Positions 12,601-22,286 of a stretch of 64,000 nucleotides of DNA are shown piece by piece. Numbering within the stretch: the first letter of the stretch is position 1; each line of letters begins with the position of its first letter. Under the pieces are notes generated by a model. That model had not been told where the DNA came from and did not search any database. It worked only from the letters and a program-made list of their open reading frames with translations. Origin of the DNA: Candidatus Eisenbacteria bacterium (GTDB lineage: Bacteria; Eisenbacteria; RBG-16-71-46; CAIMUX01; JAHJDP01). Both the position numbers and the translations under genes were made by a program. The stretch spans positions 1-64,000 of the forward strand of contig JAHJDP010000095.1 of NCBI GenBank assembly GCA_018831195.1. The letters run 5' to 3'.

Positions 12601-13593
12601 CTACCACAATTCATCACGTTCCAATGAGGCAAAGATCCTGCAGTAGCTGTCATACCGGCCGGCAAGTTCGGGTATTCCCGACCGGATGGCCCTGATAACC
12701 GCACACCCTGGTTCGCTCCGGTGCCGGCAATCCCTAAATTGACAATCCCTAATGAGGTCACGGAACTCCGGAAAATAGTGAGCGAGGTTTAATGGTTCCA
12801 GACCCCAGGGCCGGATATGCCGGAGCCCCGGTGTATCGAGCACGACACCTCCCGTTGGAAGATCCAGCCAATCGACCCGCGTTGTCGTGTGAACCCCACG
12901 GCCAGTGGAAGGGCTGATAGGAAGGGTTCGAAGACCGGCTTCGGGAACAAGCCGGTTCAGGAGCGTCGATTTGCCGACACCGGAAGGACCCACCAATAAT
13001 GAAATTCGATTCCTGAGGACCGATCGGAGCTCTTCAATACCATCCCCCAATAACGCGGAGGTCCGGATGACTCTGTAACCCAACGGTTCATGAGGTATTA
13101 AAGGGGATGCGTCAGCCGCACCCACCAAATCCCATTTATTGACACAGATCGAGCCGGTTACCCCCGCCACCTCGCTGAAAAGAAGAAGACGGTCCAGGAG
13201 CCGCGAATTGAAGGGGGGTTCAGCAACGGAGACGACACAGATGACCGCGTCCACATTGGCCGCGATGATCTGCTTTATTGGTGGACGGAGGCTGCCGACC
13301 CGGGAAATTTCATTTTTGCGATCGAACAACTTGGAAAGGGTGGGTACGTTTTCATCGAGAATCAACTCCAGCCGGTCCCCGACGACGAAGGGTGTCGTCA
13401 ATTGGCGGGGTCCCTTTTTAAAGCGGCCGGGAAGAGCCATCGTGTAATCCCGATCGGAGCGGATCGTGAACTTTTGCGAGTGAATGGCAATAACCACTCC
13501 CGTGATCCGTCTCTTCCGCTCTGAGGTCCCCTGTGGCATCTTTAGCTGAACACCTTCATTCTGAAGCTGGTTTCTTCCGGTGTCCGGGTTCAT
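12601..13593 (-). CDS. rsgA: Ribosome small-subunit-dependent GTPase RsgA
   Basis: 330 aa with the circularly permuted GTPase order: NKWDLVG (G4) comes before GPSGVGKSTLLNRL (G1), then VHTTTRVD (G2) and VVLDTPGLRHI (G3). An N-terminal OB fold spans about residues 30-95. The C-terminal zinc site is CQFRDCRHRSEPGC. RsgA acts in late 30S maturation. I placed the start at ATG 13593, with AGGG 6 nt upstream. The open frame extends to 13656, but that would leave only about 14 bp to the divergent rluD-type gene. An ATG at 13539 is a further alternative. Confidence 0.92.
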   Translation of the reverse strand: MNPDTGRNQLQNEGVQLKMPQGTSERKRRITGVVIAIHSQKFTIRSDRDYTMALPGRFKKGPRQLTTPFVVGDRLELILDENVPTLSKLFDRKNEISRVGSLRPPIKQIIAANVDAVICVVSVAEPPFNSRLLDRLLLFSEVAGVTGSICVNKWDLVGAADASPLIPHEPLGYRVIRTSALLGDGIEELRSVLRNRISLLVGPSGVGKSTLLNRLVPEAGLRTLPISPSTGRGVHTTTRVDWLDLPTGGVVLDTPGLRHIRPWGLEPLNLAHYFPEFRDLIRDCQFRDCRHRSEPGCAVIRAIRSGIPELAGRYDSYCRIFASLERDELW

Positions 13594-13670
13594 CACCGGC
13601 CCTGGCGATCCGCATGAGATGAAAGGATCCACCAATATCATCCAATATAAACCCAACCTTGGGAAACACC

Positions 13671-14774
13671 ATGACCCCGCCTGAAGAAAAATGTGACGAA
13701 ACGAGACCTCCCGTAGGTCGACTCGATTCGGGGGAGGCCGTTCAGCCGGATCTTGAGATGGAGGCGGAACAGCTTCCGGGGCCGGATGACGATGAGCTGC
13801 GGACGATGGCGGGATGGGTCCGCTGGGGTTGCACGCAGATCGATCCCGCGGATGCCGGGGAACGATTGGATCGTTATCTTGCCCGACGCTTCACGTACCG
13901 CTCCCGAACCGATTGGGCTCAGAAGATCCGGGAGGGAAGGATTCGAATCGATGAACGGATCATCCGACCCTCTTACCTGCTCAAGACAGGAGATATGCTG
14001 CAGTATCGTGCCCGGCTTTTACCTGAACCTGAAGTCGACGCCGATTGCCCTACAGTTTATGAAGACGACGCCCTTCTGGCCGTGAACAAATCTGGGAATA
14101 TTCCGGTTCATCCAGCGGGACGGTACTTTCGCAATAGTCTCCTGCTCCAGCTGGAAGAGCACAAGTATGGGCGGGGGATTTTGCACATCGTCCATCGTTT
14201 GGATCGTGAAACAAGTGGCGTCATCCTTTTTACTAAATCGAGTGCTTGGGCGCGCGAGCTCTCCTTCCAATTTGAGAATCGCAAGATCGAAAAGACCTAT
14301 TTGGCCGTTGTCTGGGGACATTTGGAAAACGAGCGGCTTATCGATCTTCCCCTGGGTCAAAACGGCCAATCAAAGGTTCGCAAGGCCGTGGGGATCGTTC
14401 CCGGAGGCCGTCCTTCCCGAACACAAGTCCGGCCGCTTTCCTACGGAGAAAAGGTGACCCTGGTCGAGGCCAGGCCGCTGACCGGCCGGCTTCACCAAAT
14501 CCGGGTTCATCTTCGCGCCATCGGCCACCCGATTTTGGGTGATAAGTTATACGGGAAGGATGAGGAGTACTTCCTGAAGTTCCTCGGCGGAACACCCCTA
14601 TCAGAGGAAGATTATGAAGATTTGGGGTTTCGACGGCAGGCTCTGCACGCCTGGAAAATATCGATTGAGCATCCTGTTTCGAAGGAGCTGCTTGAAATAA
14701 CAGCCCCCCCAAATTCCGAATTGAAAGCATTATTCGAAAAATTCAAATTGGAATTTAAAGACGGGTCATCGTGA
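13671..14774 (+). CDS. RluD-family 23S rRNA pseudouridine synthase
   Basis: 367 aa. After an acidic, probably disordered N-terminus (about 1-50), an S4 RNA-binding domain spans about 55-115 (RLDRYLARRFTYRSRTDWAQ). The catalytic domain follows, with the signature HRLDRETSGVILFTK containing the catalytic aspartate. Later motifs are KTYLAVVWG, LTGRLHQIRVHL and GHPILGDKLYG. The family isomerises uridines in rRNA; the exact target (RluC/RluD type) cannot be read from sequence. The ATG at 13671 follows GGGA by 8 nt; an upstream TTG at 13659 is less likely. Its neighbour rsgA is also a ribosome factor and is transcribed divergently. Confidence 0.9.
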   Translation: MTPPEEKCDETRPPVGRLDSGEAVQPDLEMEAEQLPGPDDDELRTMAGWVRWGCTQIDPADAGERLDRYLARRFTYRSRTDWAQKIREGRIRIDERIIRPSYLLKTGDMLQYRARLLPEPEVDADCPTVYEDDALLAVNKSGNIPVHPAGRYFRNSLLLQLEEHKYGRGILHIVHRLDRETSGVILFTKSSAWARELSFQFENRKIEKTYLAVVWGHLENERLIDLPLGQNGQSKVRKAVGIVPGGRPSRTQVRPLSYGEKVTLVEARPLTGRLHQIRVHLRAIGHPILGDKLYGKDEEYFLKFLGGTPLSEEDYEDLGFRRQALHAWKISIEHPVSKELLEITAPPNSELKALFEKFKLEFKDGSS

Positions 14775-14952
14775 GCCGCTGATGGAGATGCTGCTCGTCA
14801 AGATGCTGGAGGAATCGTCGATGAACCTAATCCATCCTCTTCGAAGGGTTCCTTTGGTGAATCGGACTCACATGCGGCCGGGCCCAATCGCAAAGTCGAC
14901 CTCAATGGAAAGTCGCCCTCAAAGCCATTACACCGACACACCCTACTGCAAC

Positions 14953-17394
14953 CTAGGAAACAGAGCGCCCGTCCCCCCCACCGCCGGAATACGTTTTCAT
15001 GACCTCGGCATAGCGAATAAGGGTGGAATCAACCTCCCCGAAGACCGTCTTAGGTTCCCACGATCCGTCCGGGTTTTGACTTCCGGCCGGAATGCCAGTG
15101 AGGATTTCAATTCCTTCCTCAATCGTGCTGATGGCATAGACATGAAAACGCCCCTCGCGGATGACCTCAACCAGCTCTTCTTTCAACATGAGATCCTTAA
15201 TATTCAGTTTGGGGATTAGAACGCCCTGTGTACCCGTCAATCCCTTTGCCTTGCAGATATGATAGAAACCCTCAATCTTTTCATTCACACCACCGATCGG
15301 CTGAATTTCACCATGCTGATTCACTGAACCGGTGACAGCACAATCCTGGCGGATGGGGAACCCGGAGAGACTACTGAGGAGGGCATAGATTTCAGTACTG
15401 GAAGCGCTGTCCCCATCAATGCCCGAGTAGGATTGTTCAAAACAGATACTCGCAGCCAATGTCAACGGCTTGCTCTGCGCAAAACGATGGCGGAAAAATC
15501 CTTCAAGAATCAAAACACCCTTGTCATGAATCCGGCCTGATAGATCGACTTCGCGCTCAATACTGACGATCCCCCCCTGCCCGACACTGGTCTTGGTTGT
15601 GATCCGGGTCGGTCTTCCAAAGGCATAGTCTCCGAGGTCGAATACAGAAAGGCCGTTCACCTGCCCGACCTTGCATCCCTCCGTATCCCCGAGAATCGTC
15701 CCCTCCTCCATCATTTCCTGCAGTTGATCTTCGATTTTTTGAGAACGGTAGTCGCGCTCTTGAATCGCCTTCTCCACATGGGAGCCGCTGATGACCGGTA
15801 CTTTCTCGTCGCCCGCCCAGAAATTGGCCTCCCGGTGTACATCCGCTACGAGACTGAAATATGTCGTGATTTTATTCTGGCGGCCGGCCCGGCGGACACC
15901 GTATTCAACGAGAGCCGCCACACCCGAGGCGTCCATTTGGCGCAGTCCTTCCTTTCTGGCCAACGTGCAGACAAAGCCGGCGTAGCGGTGGACATTCTCT
16001 TCTTCGCGCGGCATGATTGAATTGAACTCGGCTTTAACTTTGAAAATCTTGCGGAAATCTTCATCCATGGAGTAGAGAATATTATAACTATAGGAATCTC
16101 CGATCATGAGAACCTTGACATCTATATCGATTGGTTCGGGTTTTAAAGCATTTGCCGAGACAAGGTAGAAGGGATCATAGGTCTGGATATCCACCTTATT
16201 GTGCTTCAGCGTTCTTTTTAGGGCGGCCCAAACACCCGGTTCCACGATCATATCCAGCAGATTGAGAATGAGACACCCGCCGTTCGCGCGAAGGATGCTG
16301 CCTGTCTTTATCCGCGTAAAATCGCTGCTCCAAAAACCGGGTTTTTCCATAACCCTCTCTATCGTGCCAAAGAGATTTCGGTAGTTCGGGCTTGTTTCAA
16401 AGATAGCCGGTAGTCCCTTGGTATGTGAATTATCCACAACTACATTGACGCGGTAGGCCCGGAATTTATCATCATTGCCCCTTTGATTTGCTTTGGGCTC
16501 CTCTTCCCCCTGATTCGTCAATTCCTCAAGGTTGTCGAGAATCTCTTCCCGCACTTGCTCCAAATATTCCCTCACCTTTTCATTGTCAAACTCACGCTTC
16601 ATATCATCCAATCCATCGTTGATGATAGGACTGGCGAATTCCTTTTGAGTCTTCAACAATTCATTGCGAAGTTCCTTTTTGATATCCCTTGTCTTGCGGA
16701 GTGTTTCCTCAAGTTCCGATGCGAGCTCCTTGTATTTTTCTTTTAACCGGTCGAATTCCTCTTGCTTGAACTGCCCCTGGTGCGTCATGGAATCCAGTCG
16801 TTCCATTGTGACGGCTTCTTCGGCGATGACCGGCGCAATCTCTGGTTTTGAATAGGGGCCGATCTGAACTTGCACAAGCGCAAAATTTTCAGCCTGGATT
16901 TTTTCCTCAAAAGAACGGATAATCGTCTTCTCGCGTTCCTTGTACTCTTCCACAATCGCTTTTGTTCGCTCTTTGAACCGATCACTTTCAAAGATCTGCG
17001 CCAGATTGGGCCTAAGCTGGCTGACCAGGTCGTCCATTCCCCGCCGAAGCGCTACACCTTTCCCCGCCGGCAATATGACAGCCGTTGGGTTATCCGGGTC
17101 ATTGAAGTTATTCAAGTAGCAGATATCCGGCGGGGTGGGTCCTTCCTTTCCGACTTTCTGCAGAAGACGTCGGATCGCTGTTGTTTTTCCGGTTCCAGGA
17201 GGACCTGCTACATAAATATTATACCCCTTGGATCGAAGATTCAGCCCCAGAACAACCGCTTTGACCGCCCGATCCTGCCCGATGATTTCCTTTTTCTCTT
17301 CAAGCTCCTCAGTTGTGGAAAAACCAAGAGTCGATGGATTGCATTGCCACCGGACCTCTTCCGGTTTAAGAGCCAAATCCTCTGGACGGATCAT
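14953..17394 (-). CDS. Lon-like AAA+ protease (LonB/YcbZ type)
   Basis: 813 aa. Walker A is GPPGTGKTTAIRRLL near residue 65, followed by a long charged coiled-coil insertion (about 135-300). The AAA part resumes with RANGGCLILNLLDM. The C-terminal S16 peptidase domain has the Ser-Lys dyad: serine in GIDGDSASSTEIYALLSSL and lysine in GGVNEKIEGFYHI. This order and the insertion fit the LonB/YcbZ-like class rather than classic LonA; substrates are unknown. Its ATG overlaps the dapD stop by 4 nt (ATGA), so it is probably translationally coupled to dapD, an unexpected partner for a protease. Confidence 0.92.
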   Translation of the reverse strand: MIRPEDLALKPEEVRWQCNPSTLGFSTTEELEEKKEIIGQDRAVKAVVLGLNLRSKGYNIYVAGPPGTGKTTAIRRLLQKVGKEGPTPPDICYLNNFNDPDNPTAVILPAGKGVALRRGMDDLVSQLRPNLAQIFESDRFKERTKAIVEEYKEREKTIIRSFEEKIQAENFALVQVQIGPYSKPEIAPVIAEEAVTMERLDSMTHQGQFKQEEFDRLKEKYKELASELEETLRKTRDIKKELRNELLKTQKEFASPIINDGLDDMKREFDNEKVREYLEQVREEILDNLEELTNQGEEEPKANQRGNDDKFRAYRVNVVVDNSHTKGLPAIFETSPNYRNLFGTIERVMEKPGFWSSDFTRIKTGSILRANGGCLILNLLDMIVEPGVWAALKRTLKHNKVDIQTYDPFYLVSANALKPEPIDIDVKVLMIGDSYSYNILYSMDEDFRKIFKVKAEFNSIMPREEENVHRYAGFVCTLARKEGLRQMDASGVAALVEYGVRRAGRQNKITTYFSLVADVHREANFWAGDEKVPVISGSHVEKAIQERDYRSQKIEDQLQEMMEEGTILGDTEGCKVGQVNGLSVFDLGDYAFGRPTRITTKTSVGQGGIVSIEREVDLSGRIHDKGVLILEGFFRHRFAQSKPLTLAASICFEQSYSGIDGDSASSTEIYALLSSLSGFPIRQDCAVTGSVNQHGEIQPIGGVNEKIEGFYHICKAKGLTGTQGVLIPKLNIKDLMLKEELVEVIREGRFHVYAISTIEEGIEILTGIPAGSQNPDGSWEPKTVFGEVDSTLIRYAEVMKTYSGGGGDGRSVS

Positions 17395-18218
17395 CCCTCT
17401 CTCCTCCTATTCCTGAGAAAATCATTTAACGCTGTTTTGGCATCGGTCGAAGCGCGGCGTTCACCAATGATCAATGCGCACGGCATTGAATAGATCCCGG
17501 CTCGAAAGGTTCGCGGCTGGCTTCCCGGCACAACGACGGCTCTAGGTGGTACGAAACCCCGCATCGTTTTCGGTTCCTTCCCTCGAACATCGACAATCGG
17601 CGTCGACGCTGTCAGCACAACTCCGGCCCCGAGAACGGCCTCCCTACCAATTCGGACCCCTTCCACCAGCACACAGCGGGAACCTAGAAAGACACCGTCC
17701 TCAATGATGACCGGATCAGCTTGTATCGGTTCAAGGACGCCGCCAATACCTACCCCTCCGGAAACATGAACATAACGGCCCACTTGAGCGCAGCTTCCCA
17801 CGGTGGCCCACGTATCGATCATCGATCCGGTTCCGACATAAGCCCCGATATTGACATACCCTGGCATCAGGACGACATCCGGCTCGAGATGAGCGCCGTA
17901 CCGTACCGTTCCCGGCGGCGCCACGCGGACCCCCGCCTTCTCCAAATCGGTCTTTAGAGGTATCTTATCGCGAAACGTAAAAGGCCCCAGTTCGATCTGC
18001 TCCACTTCCTGGTGTAGAAAATAGAGGAGGATCGCTTCTTTGACCCAATGATTGACGATCCATCCCCGGCCACGGGGTGACGCTACCCGTATCTTACCGG
18101 CGTCCAATAGTGCGATTGTTTCACGGACAGCCTGTATTACATTCCGGCCTCGTCTTTGCTTCGGCTGTTCCCAGGCTCTCTCGATGATTTCTTTTAATGC
18201 GGATCGTTTCAGACTCAT
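17391..18218 (-). CDS. dapD: 2,3,4,5-tetrahydropyridine-2,6-dicarboxylate N-succinyltransferase
   Basis: 275 aa, the normal length for DapD, which succinylates tetrahydrodipicolinate in lysine/diaminopimelate synthesis. The N-terminal helical part ends before a left-handed beta-helix of hexapeptide repeats (about 95-230), with VVLMPGYVNIGAYVGTGSMID, WATVGSCAQVG, HVSGGVGIGGVLEP and FLGSRCVLVEGVRIG. A late GIYSMPCALIIG segment is typical. The AGGAG directly abuts the ATG and an in-frame stop lies just upstream, so this start is forced. It lies between dapE and a lon-like gene, all on the minus strand. Confidence 0.95.
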   Translation of the reverse strand: MSLKRSALKEIIERAWEQPKQRRGRNVIQAVRETIALLDAGKIRVASPRGRGWIVNHWVKEAILLYFLHQEVEQIELGPFTFRDKIPLKTDLEKAGVRVAPPGTVRYGAHLEPDVVLMPGYVNIGAYVGTGSMIDTWATVGSCAQVGRYVHVSGGVGIGGVLEPIQADPVIIEDGVFLGSRCVLVEGVRIGREAVLGAGVVLTASTPIVDVRGKEPKTMRGFVPPRAVVVPGSQPRTFRAGIYSMPCALIIGERRASTDAKTALNDFLRNRRREG

Positions 18219-18317
18219 CTCCTGTCTTCACCCCATCTTTATCGATATTGCTATCGTTATCGCTACTGTTATTCTTTTTTCCTATCCTCCATTGATCAGC
18301 CGCGTTTCGGCGGAAAT
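18219..18317 (-). repeat. Short degenerate GATA-type repeats between dapE and dapD
   Basis: In this 99-bp gap the minus strand carries closely spaced copies related to GATAACGATAGCAATATCG, with a CGATA/TATCG inverted pair. It may be an operator or only simple-sequence drift. No terminator is visible. Confidence 0.3.
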
Positions 18318-19415
18318 TCAGTAATCGCACCCGGCCGATTCCAGAAATCGCCTTAATAGACGGGCCGACTCATCGAGATTCGCCAGCGGAATCTGCTCAT
18401 CCTTCCTGTGACAATACTCCGGCAGCCCGGGACCGAAATTTAATGCAGGAATCCCCGCCGCCGAAAAACGCGCCACATCAGTCCATCCCTGCTTTGCGCG
18501 TCGTGGGACATCGACAATATCCAGGAATTCCCGCAGTGTGGGCGCTCCGGTATCAATCCGGCCGGGGGGCGCCATATCTATTACATTCCACTCGGCTTCC
18601 TCGGGCAGGGTCGAAGAGAATTCTTCTAACACCGAATCTTCATCGCGGTCGGGGGCATACCGGATGTTGACATTCGCCTTTAACAATCCTGGGATAACAT
18701 TTCGGGCCGTCCCTGATTGAAGGATTGTAATCGCCATCGTTTCTACGAAGGTCAATCCTTCTACAATCCTGTCCCGGGAGGGCCGCAGGCTCATTTCCCG
18801 GATCCAATCCACTGCCGCCGTCACAGCGCTCCTCCCCATCCACGGTCTAGCACTATGACAGGTCTCTCCCCTGAAAAGGACTTCAATATTCATTGTTCCC
18901 AGACAACCGAGTTCAATGGCGTTCGCCGTGGGTTCGAGAAGAATCGCAAGAGAGGCATCCTTGAGGTGCGGCAGTTCGTTCATGAGCCGACCCAATCCAT
19001 TCTGCTCAAAAGGCCCTTCCTCACCAGTGTAATAGACAAGGGCCAGTCGCACGGGGAGAGAGCGGATATCCAGGGTCAGGCCGAGATGAGTCATCACCGC
19101 TAATCCCGACTTCATATCACTTGAACCCAGGCCGTAAAGGGTCCCGCCGATAATCTTTGGACCGATAGCCCCTTGGGGCGCGACGGTATCAACATGCCCC
19201 GCCAAAATCACAAGCGGCCGCCTGGCCTCTTTCTCACCCTCTACCCCGGATGAAACGACCAGACCGCCCGATGTTTTTTGCAGGGACCAGACACCGGCTT
19301 TGCCCGGGGACAGTGAAGCGAACCGCTCCTCAAGATTCCTTAATATCGCCGCTTCCTCGCCGGTGGCGCTGGGAATGGCAATGAGTTGCCCCAGAAGGGT
19401 TGCAAGCTGGTTCAT
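18318..19415 (-). CDS. dapE: Succinyl-diaminopimelate desuccinylase
   Basis: 365 aa M20 metallopeptidase fold. Metal and catalytic motifs are visible: GHVDTVAPQG, LYGLGSSDMKSGLAVM, YTGEEGPFEQNG with the catalytic glutamate pair, ILLEPTANAIELG, and a terminal YCHRKDEQIP histidine. A lid domain lies at about 175-285. DapE removes succinate from N-succinyl-LL-diaminopimelate, two steps after DapD, whose gene follows by 99 bp. Other M20 deacylases look alike, but the dapD neighbour makes DapE the best call. The start lies 33 bp after the stop of the flippase-glycosyltransferase gene. Confidence 0.92.
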   Translation of the reverse strand: MNQLATLLGQLIAIPSATGEEAAILRNLEERFASLSPGKAGVWSLQKTSGGLVVSSGVEGEKEARRPLVILAGHVDTVAPQGAIGPKIIGGTLYGLGSSDMKSGLAVMTHLGLTLDIRSLPVRLALVYYTGEEGPFEQNGLGRLMNELPHLKDASLAILLEPTANAIELGCLGTMNIEVLFRGETCHSARPWMGRSAVTAAVDWIREMSLRPSRDRIVEGLTFVETMAITILQSGTARNVIPGLLKANVNIRYAPDRDEDSVLEEFSSTLPEEAEWNVIDMAPPGRIDTGAPTLREFLDIVDVPRRAKQGWTDVARFSAAGIPALNFGPGLPEYCHRKDEQIPLANLDESARLLRRFLESAGCDY

Positions 19416-19448
19416 ACAGGCAACTGTGCCGTACAGTCGGAGTCGGTT

Positions 19449-22286
19449 TCAAGGAAGAATGGTTCCAAGGAATCGAATCCAGCGCCGAGCCTGATGTTCC
19501 CGATCATAAAAACGGAAATCTTCGCGCCGCGGTCCTCGAAGCAAATCGCCGCGGATCCAGTCATTATAGAGATTTAACAGGCAGTTCCGGATCGCGACAG
19601 CATCGTCGGGGTGAGCGATATGACAGCCATCTGAGCGTCCTGCCAGATGGGTCGTTGTGCCTGGGGGACACAGCAGCAGAACCGGACGCTCCGCGGCGAG
19701 AACTTCATAGAATTTCCCTGGAGTATGGTGATTAACTCCACCTAACTCACCCTCCAAGACCAGATTGACTGTGCTCTTCCTGAGAAGTCCCACGCTGACC
19801 CGGTGTGGAAGGTACCCCTTGGCATCTATCCGCCCGGCGAGATACCCGCCAGGAGAGAGGTGACTCAAGGCCGGTTCCACGCTGCCGGCTAGACAGAGCC
19901 GGAAACGGGCGGGATCGATCTTGCCCTCTTTCAGAAGATCCTCCAAAACAGTGAACAGGGTTCGTGGATTGCGCCAACTGAAGAATCCTCCGGTATAGGT
20001 CAACGTGAACTGCGAAGAATCTCCATTGGAAGCTGTTATGGCTGGAAAGTCATCACAGTCATAGCCATTGGGGACCCAGAGTCGTGGGATCGATTTCGGA
20101 AGAATCGGATCGAGTTGCCTCAGAACAGCCCGATGAGCCGCCACAACGCCGGAGGCGTGCGAGAGGAGCTTGCGCTCAAGGGTGGGATTCATCCACCGGC
20201 TCAATCCCTTGGGCGTTCTTGGCAGATACGTTTTTGTCCATGGATCTCGGTAGTCGATCACCAAGGGCCGCCCGGAGATGGTGGATAAGAGCCATCCGAC
20301 AATAAGGGGGGTCCAGGGCGGCCCCGTCACCAGAATAAGATCGGGGCGGAACCGCCGGCAAAGAGACCAGCCCCGCCAGAATCCAGTCAGCCCCCAACCC
20401 GCGTAACTATCAGGAAAACTTAGAAAATGGCTCAGCCACTGGATGCCAACGAGAATCCGATTGATAAATGGGATCTTCCGGGCCGGCTTCCATTGCTGTC
20501 GAAGTCGGCGGATGTGCGGCCAAAGACTAGGATCGGGCGCCTCTTCACGCATTAGATCTTTGGGGATTTCCTCCAATAGAGATGAATCTTCCAGAGAGAC
20601 ACCTTTTGAGGCGGCGGAGAGAAGGGCGATTGGAATTCCCTGTCGCATCCAATACTTCACAGTCTTGGCGGATCGTTGAACTCCACCACCCCCCTGCGGG
20701 GGAAAACGGTAAGCTATAAAAAGAATCCGCGGTGGGGACGCATCCTTCCCTGAAGATCGGGTGCCCCTTGGCAACCATCGGTCGAGGAAGCGAGGTTTCA
20801 TCCGGTCGGGTAGCATCTCATCACCGGTGGCAAGTAGTGTTATAAATGTTAAACTGATAAAAACGAAGCTGACGATTCCATCAAGGGCGAGCACGGATAA
20901 TAGATCACCGCCGGGGATCCATTTCATGAGAAAGAGCGAGAAAATGCCGGCCCCGGTCAGAGGTAAGATCCCTACTCCCAGTCCCCGTCGAAGATAATGC
21001 GCGAAGGGGAGATCGATTAGGCGGCAAGCATAGACGGGGAGTATGAAGAAACGGACAATCAGCATCGGAACCGCCGTGCCCAACGCCACACCGTAAAGCC
21101 CCCATGTTTGAACCCACCACAGGCTCAATCCAAGATTCACCACGCCCTCAACCAACGTCAGCCGGGAAAGAAATTTATGCCGGCTTGTGCCATAGAGGAT
21201 GGAAGCAATCGGTGTTTGACTGGAGGAAAACAAATAGGCCGGTAGCAGTAGCAGAAGAACAAATCCCGATTCTTCAAATCCTTCTCCGACCCAAAGGCGG
21301 AAGAGCCTGTTTCCCGATATCGCGAGCAAAAGACAGGTCCACGCGCTGAGCAGAGTCGTTCCACGGGTGCCAAGAATCAACAGACGCTGGAGCTTTGCCT
21401 TCCCGCCTATCGTATCGGTCCGGCTGAAAGCAGGGGTCAGAACACGGGTTACTCCGAGTACCAATCGGGATAGATATTGTAGCGGCCTATTGCCGATATT
21501 AAAGATCGTGATAGCCTGCGGGGGCATGAACGAAGCAATGACGATCGAGTCGGTGTATAACCTCAAGCGATCTCCGGCCTGAGCGAGAAAGGTGTGGATT
21601 CCATAGTTAAATATTTCTCGGATCCTGTGCCGGCGGGCCATTCGAAATGAGATCCGGATACCTGGGACCTTGCGCAGAACCACACCGGCGACACAGATCT
21701 TCTCCACTCCGGTGACGACTAATAGCACCCAGGCCATTGCGACCAAGCCGCCGCCCGAGAGTAGGGCGATGAGGAAAAAGAGATTCCGTATCGTTGCGAA
21801 GGTGATTCCCAAAATGTTCGAGAGATCAAACCTTTCCGCTGCGCTGAGAACACCTTCGAGAAGACGGCCGGGAAAACTAACCGCAAGGGAGGCACCGACA
21901 AGAATGATCAGCATCGGTGTGTCGGGATGCTTGGCCGCGGCGAAACCTTCGACGTTCGGGAGGATAAGGGCGAGCAGGGCGCTGATGACGAGAGCGGCGA
22001 TACCGGTGCCTGTATAGAGGGCGAAGGCGGTATTGAGCGTCTCATTCGCCATGCGGATGTCTTTGAGAGCCAGATCACGGGAAACATAGCGGACAACCGC
22101 CGAGCGGACGCCAAGATCGAGAAGACCATAATAGCCCACAAGAGAATGAATCAAGAGCCAGATTCCATAATTGCCCTTTCCCAGAAACTTAATAAAGAGG
22201 GGGGTCATAACGAGCCCCAAGAAAACCCCCCAAACCAGGTGAACCCAGTTTGATGCAACGTTTTTGAGAAAAGCCTTACGTTTCAT
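19449..22286 (-). CDS. Fusion of polysaccharide flippase (Wzx-like) and glycosyltransferase
   Basis: 945 aa in one uninterrupted frame. Residues about 1-490 are an integral membrane flippase of the polysaccharide-transport/MATE type with about 12-14 hydrophobic segments (it starts VHLVWGVFLGLVMTPLFIKF). Residues about 520-945 are a GT-B glycosyltransferase resembling GT4. That half starts RILFIAYRFPPQGGGGVQRS, has DYRDPWTKTYLP and GVVAAHRAVLRQL, and a donor-site region LTYTGGFFSWRNPRTL with a late PGKFYEVLAAERPVLLL. Sugar specificity is unknown. Separate flippases are about 450-500 aa and GT4 enzymes about 400 aa, so both parts look whole. The ribosome site is AGGA, 5 nt before the ATG. It is the first gene of the minus-strand run that continues into dapE. 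Confidence 0.9.
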   Translation of the reverse strand: MKRKAFLKNVASNWVHLVWGVFLGLVMTPLFIKFLGKGNYGIWLLIHSLVGYYGLLDLGVRSAVVRYVSRDLALKDIRMANETLNTAFALYTGTGIAALVISALLALILPNVEGFAAAKHPDTPMLIILVGASLAVSFPGRLLEGVLSAAERFDLSNILGITFATIRNLFFLIALLSGGGLVAMAWVLLVVTGVEKICVAGVVLRKVPGIRISFRMARRHRIREIFNYGIHTFLAQAGDRLRLYTDSIVIASFMPPQAITIFNIGNRPLQYLSRLVLGVTRVLTPAFSRTDTIGGKAKLQRLLILGTRGTTLLSAWTCLLLAISGNRLFRLWVGEGFEESGFVLLLLLPAYLFSSSQTPIASILYGTSRHKFLSRLTLVEGVVNLGLSLWWVQTWGLYGVALGTAVPMLIVRFFILPVYACRLIDLPFAHYLRRGLGVGILPLTGAGIFSLFLMKWIPGGDLLSVLALDGIVSFVFISLTFITLLATGDEMLPDRMKPRFLDRWLPRGTRSSGKDASPPRILFIAYRFPPQGGGGVQRSAKTVKYWMRQGIPIALLSAASKGVSLEDSSLLEEIPKDLMREEAPDPSLWPHIRRLRQQWKPARKIPFINRILVGIQWLSHFLSFPDSYAGWGLTGFWRGWSLCRRFRPDLILVTGPPWTPLIVGWLLSTISGRPLVIDYRDPWTKTYLPRTPKGLSRWMNPTLERKLLSHASGVVAAHRAVLRQLDPILPKSIPRLWVPNGYDCDDFPAITASNGDSSQFTLTYTGGFFSWRNPRTLFTVLEDLLKEGKIDPARFRLCLAGSVEPALSHLSPGGYLAGRIDAKGYLPHRVSVGLLRKSTVNLVLEGELGGVNHHTPGKFYEVLAAERPVLLLCPPGTTTHLAGRSDGCHIAHPDDAVAIRNCLLNLYNDWIRGDLLRGPRREDFRFYDREHQARRWIRFLGTILP

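Noticed and set aside
14782-15219. 145-aa open frame after the pseudouridine synthase
   Set aside because: It overlaps the 3' end of the Lon-like gene on the opposite strand and has no recognisable features.
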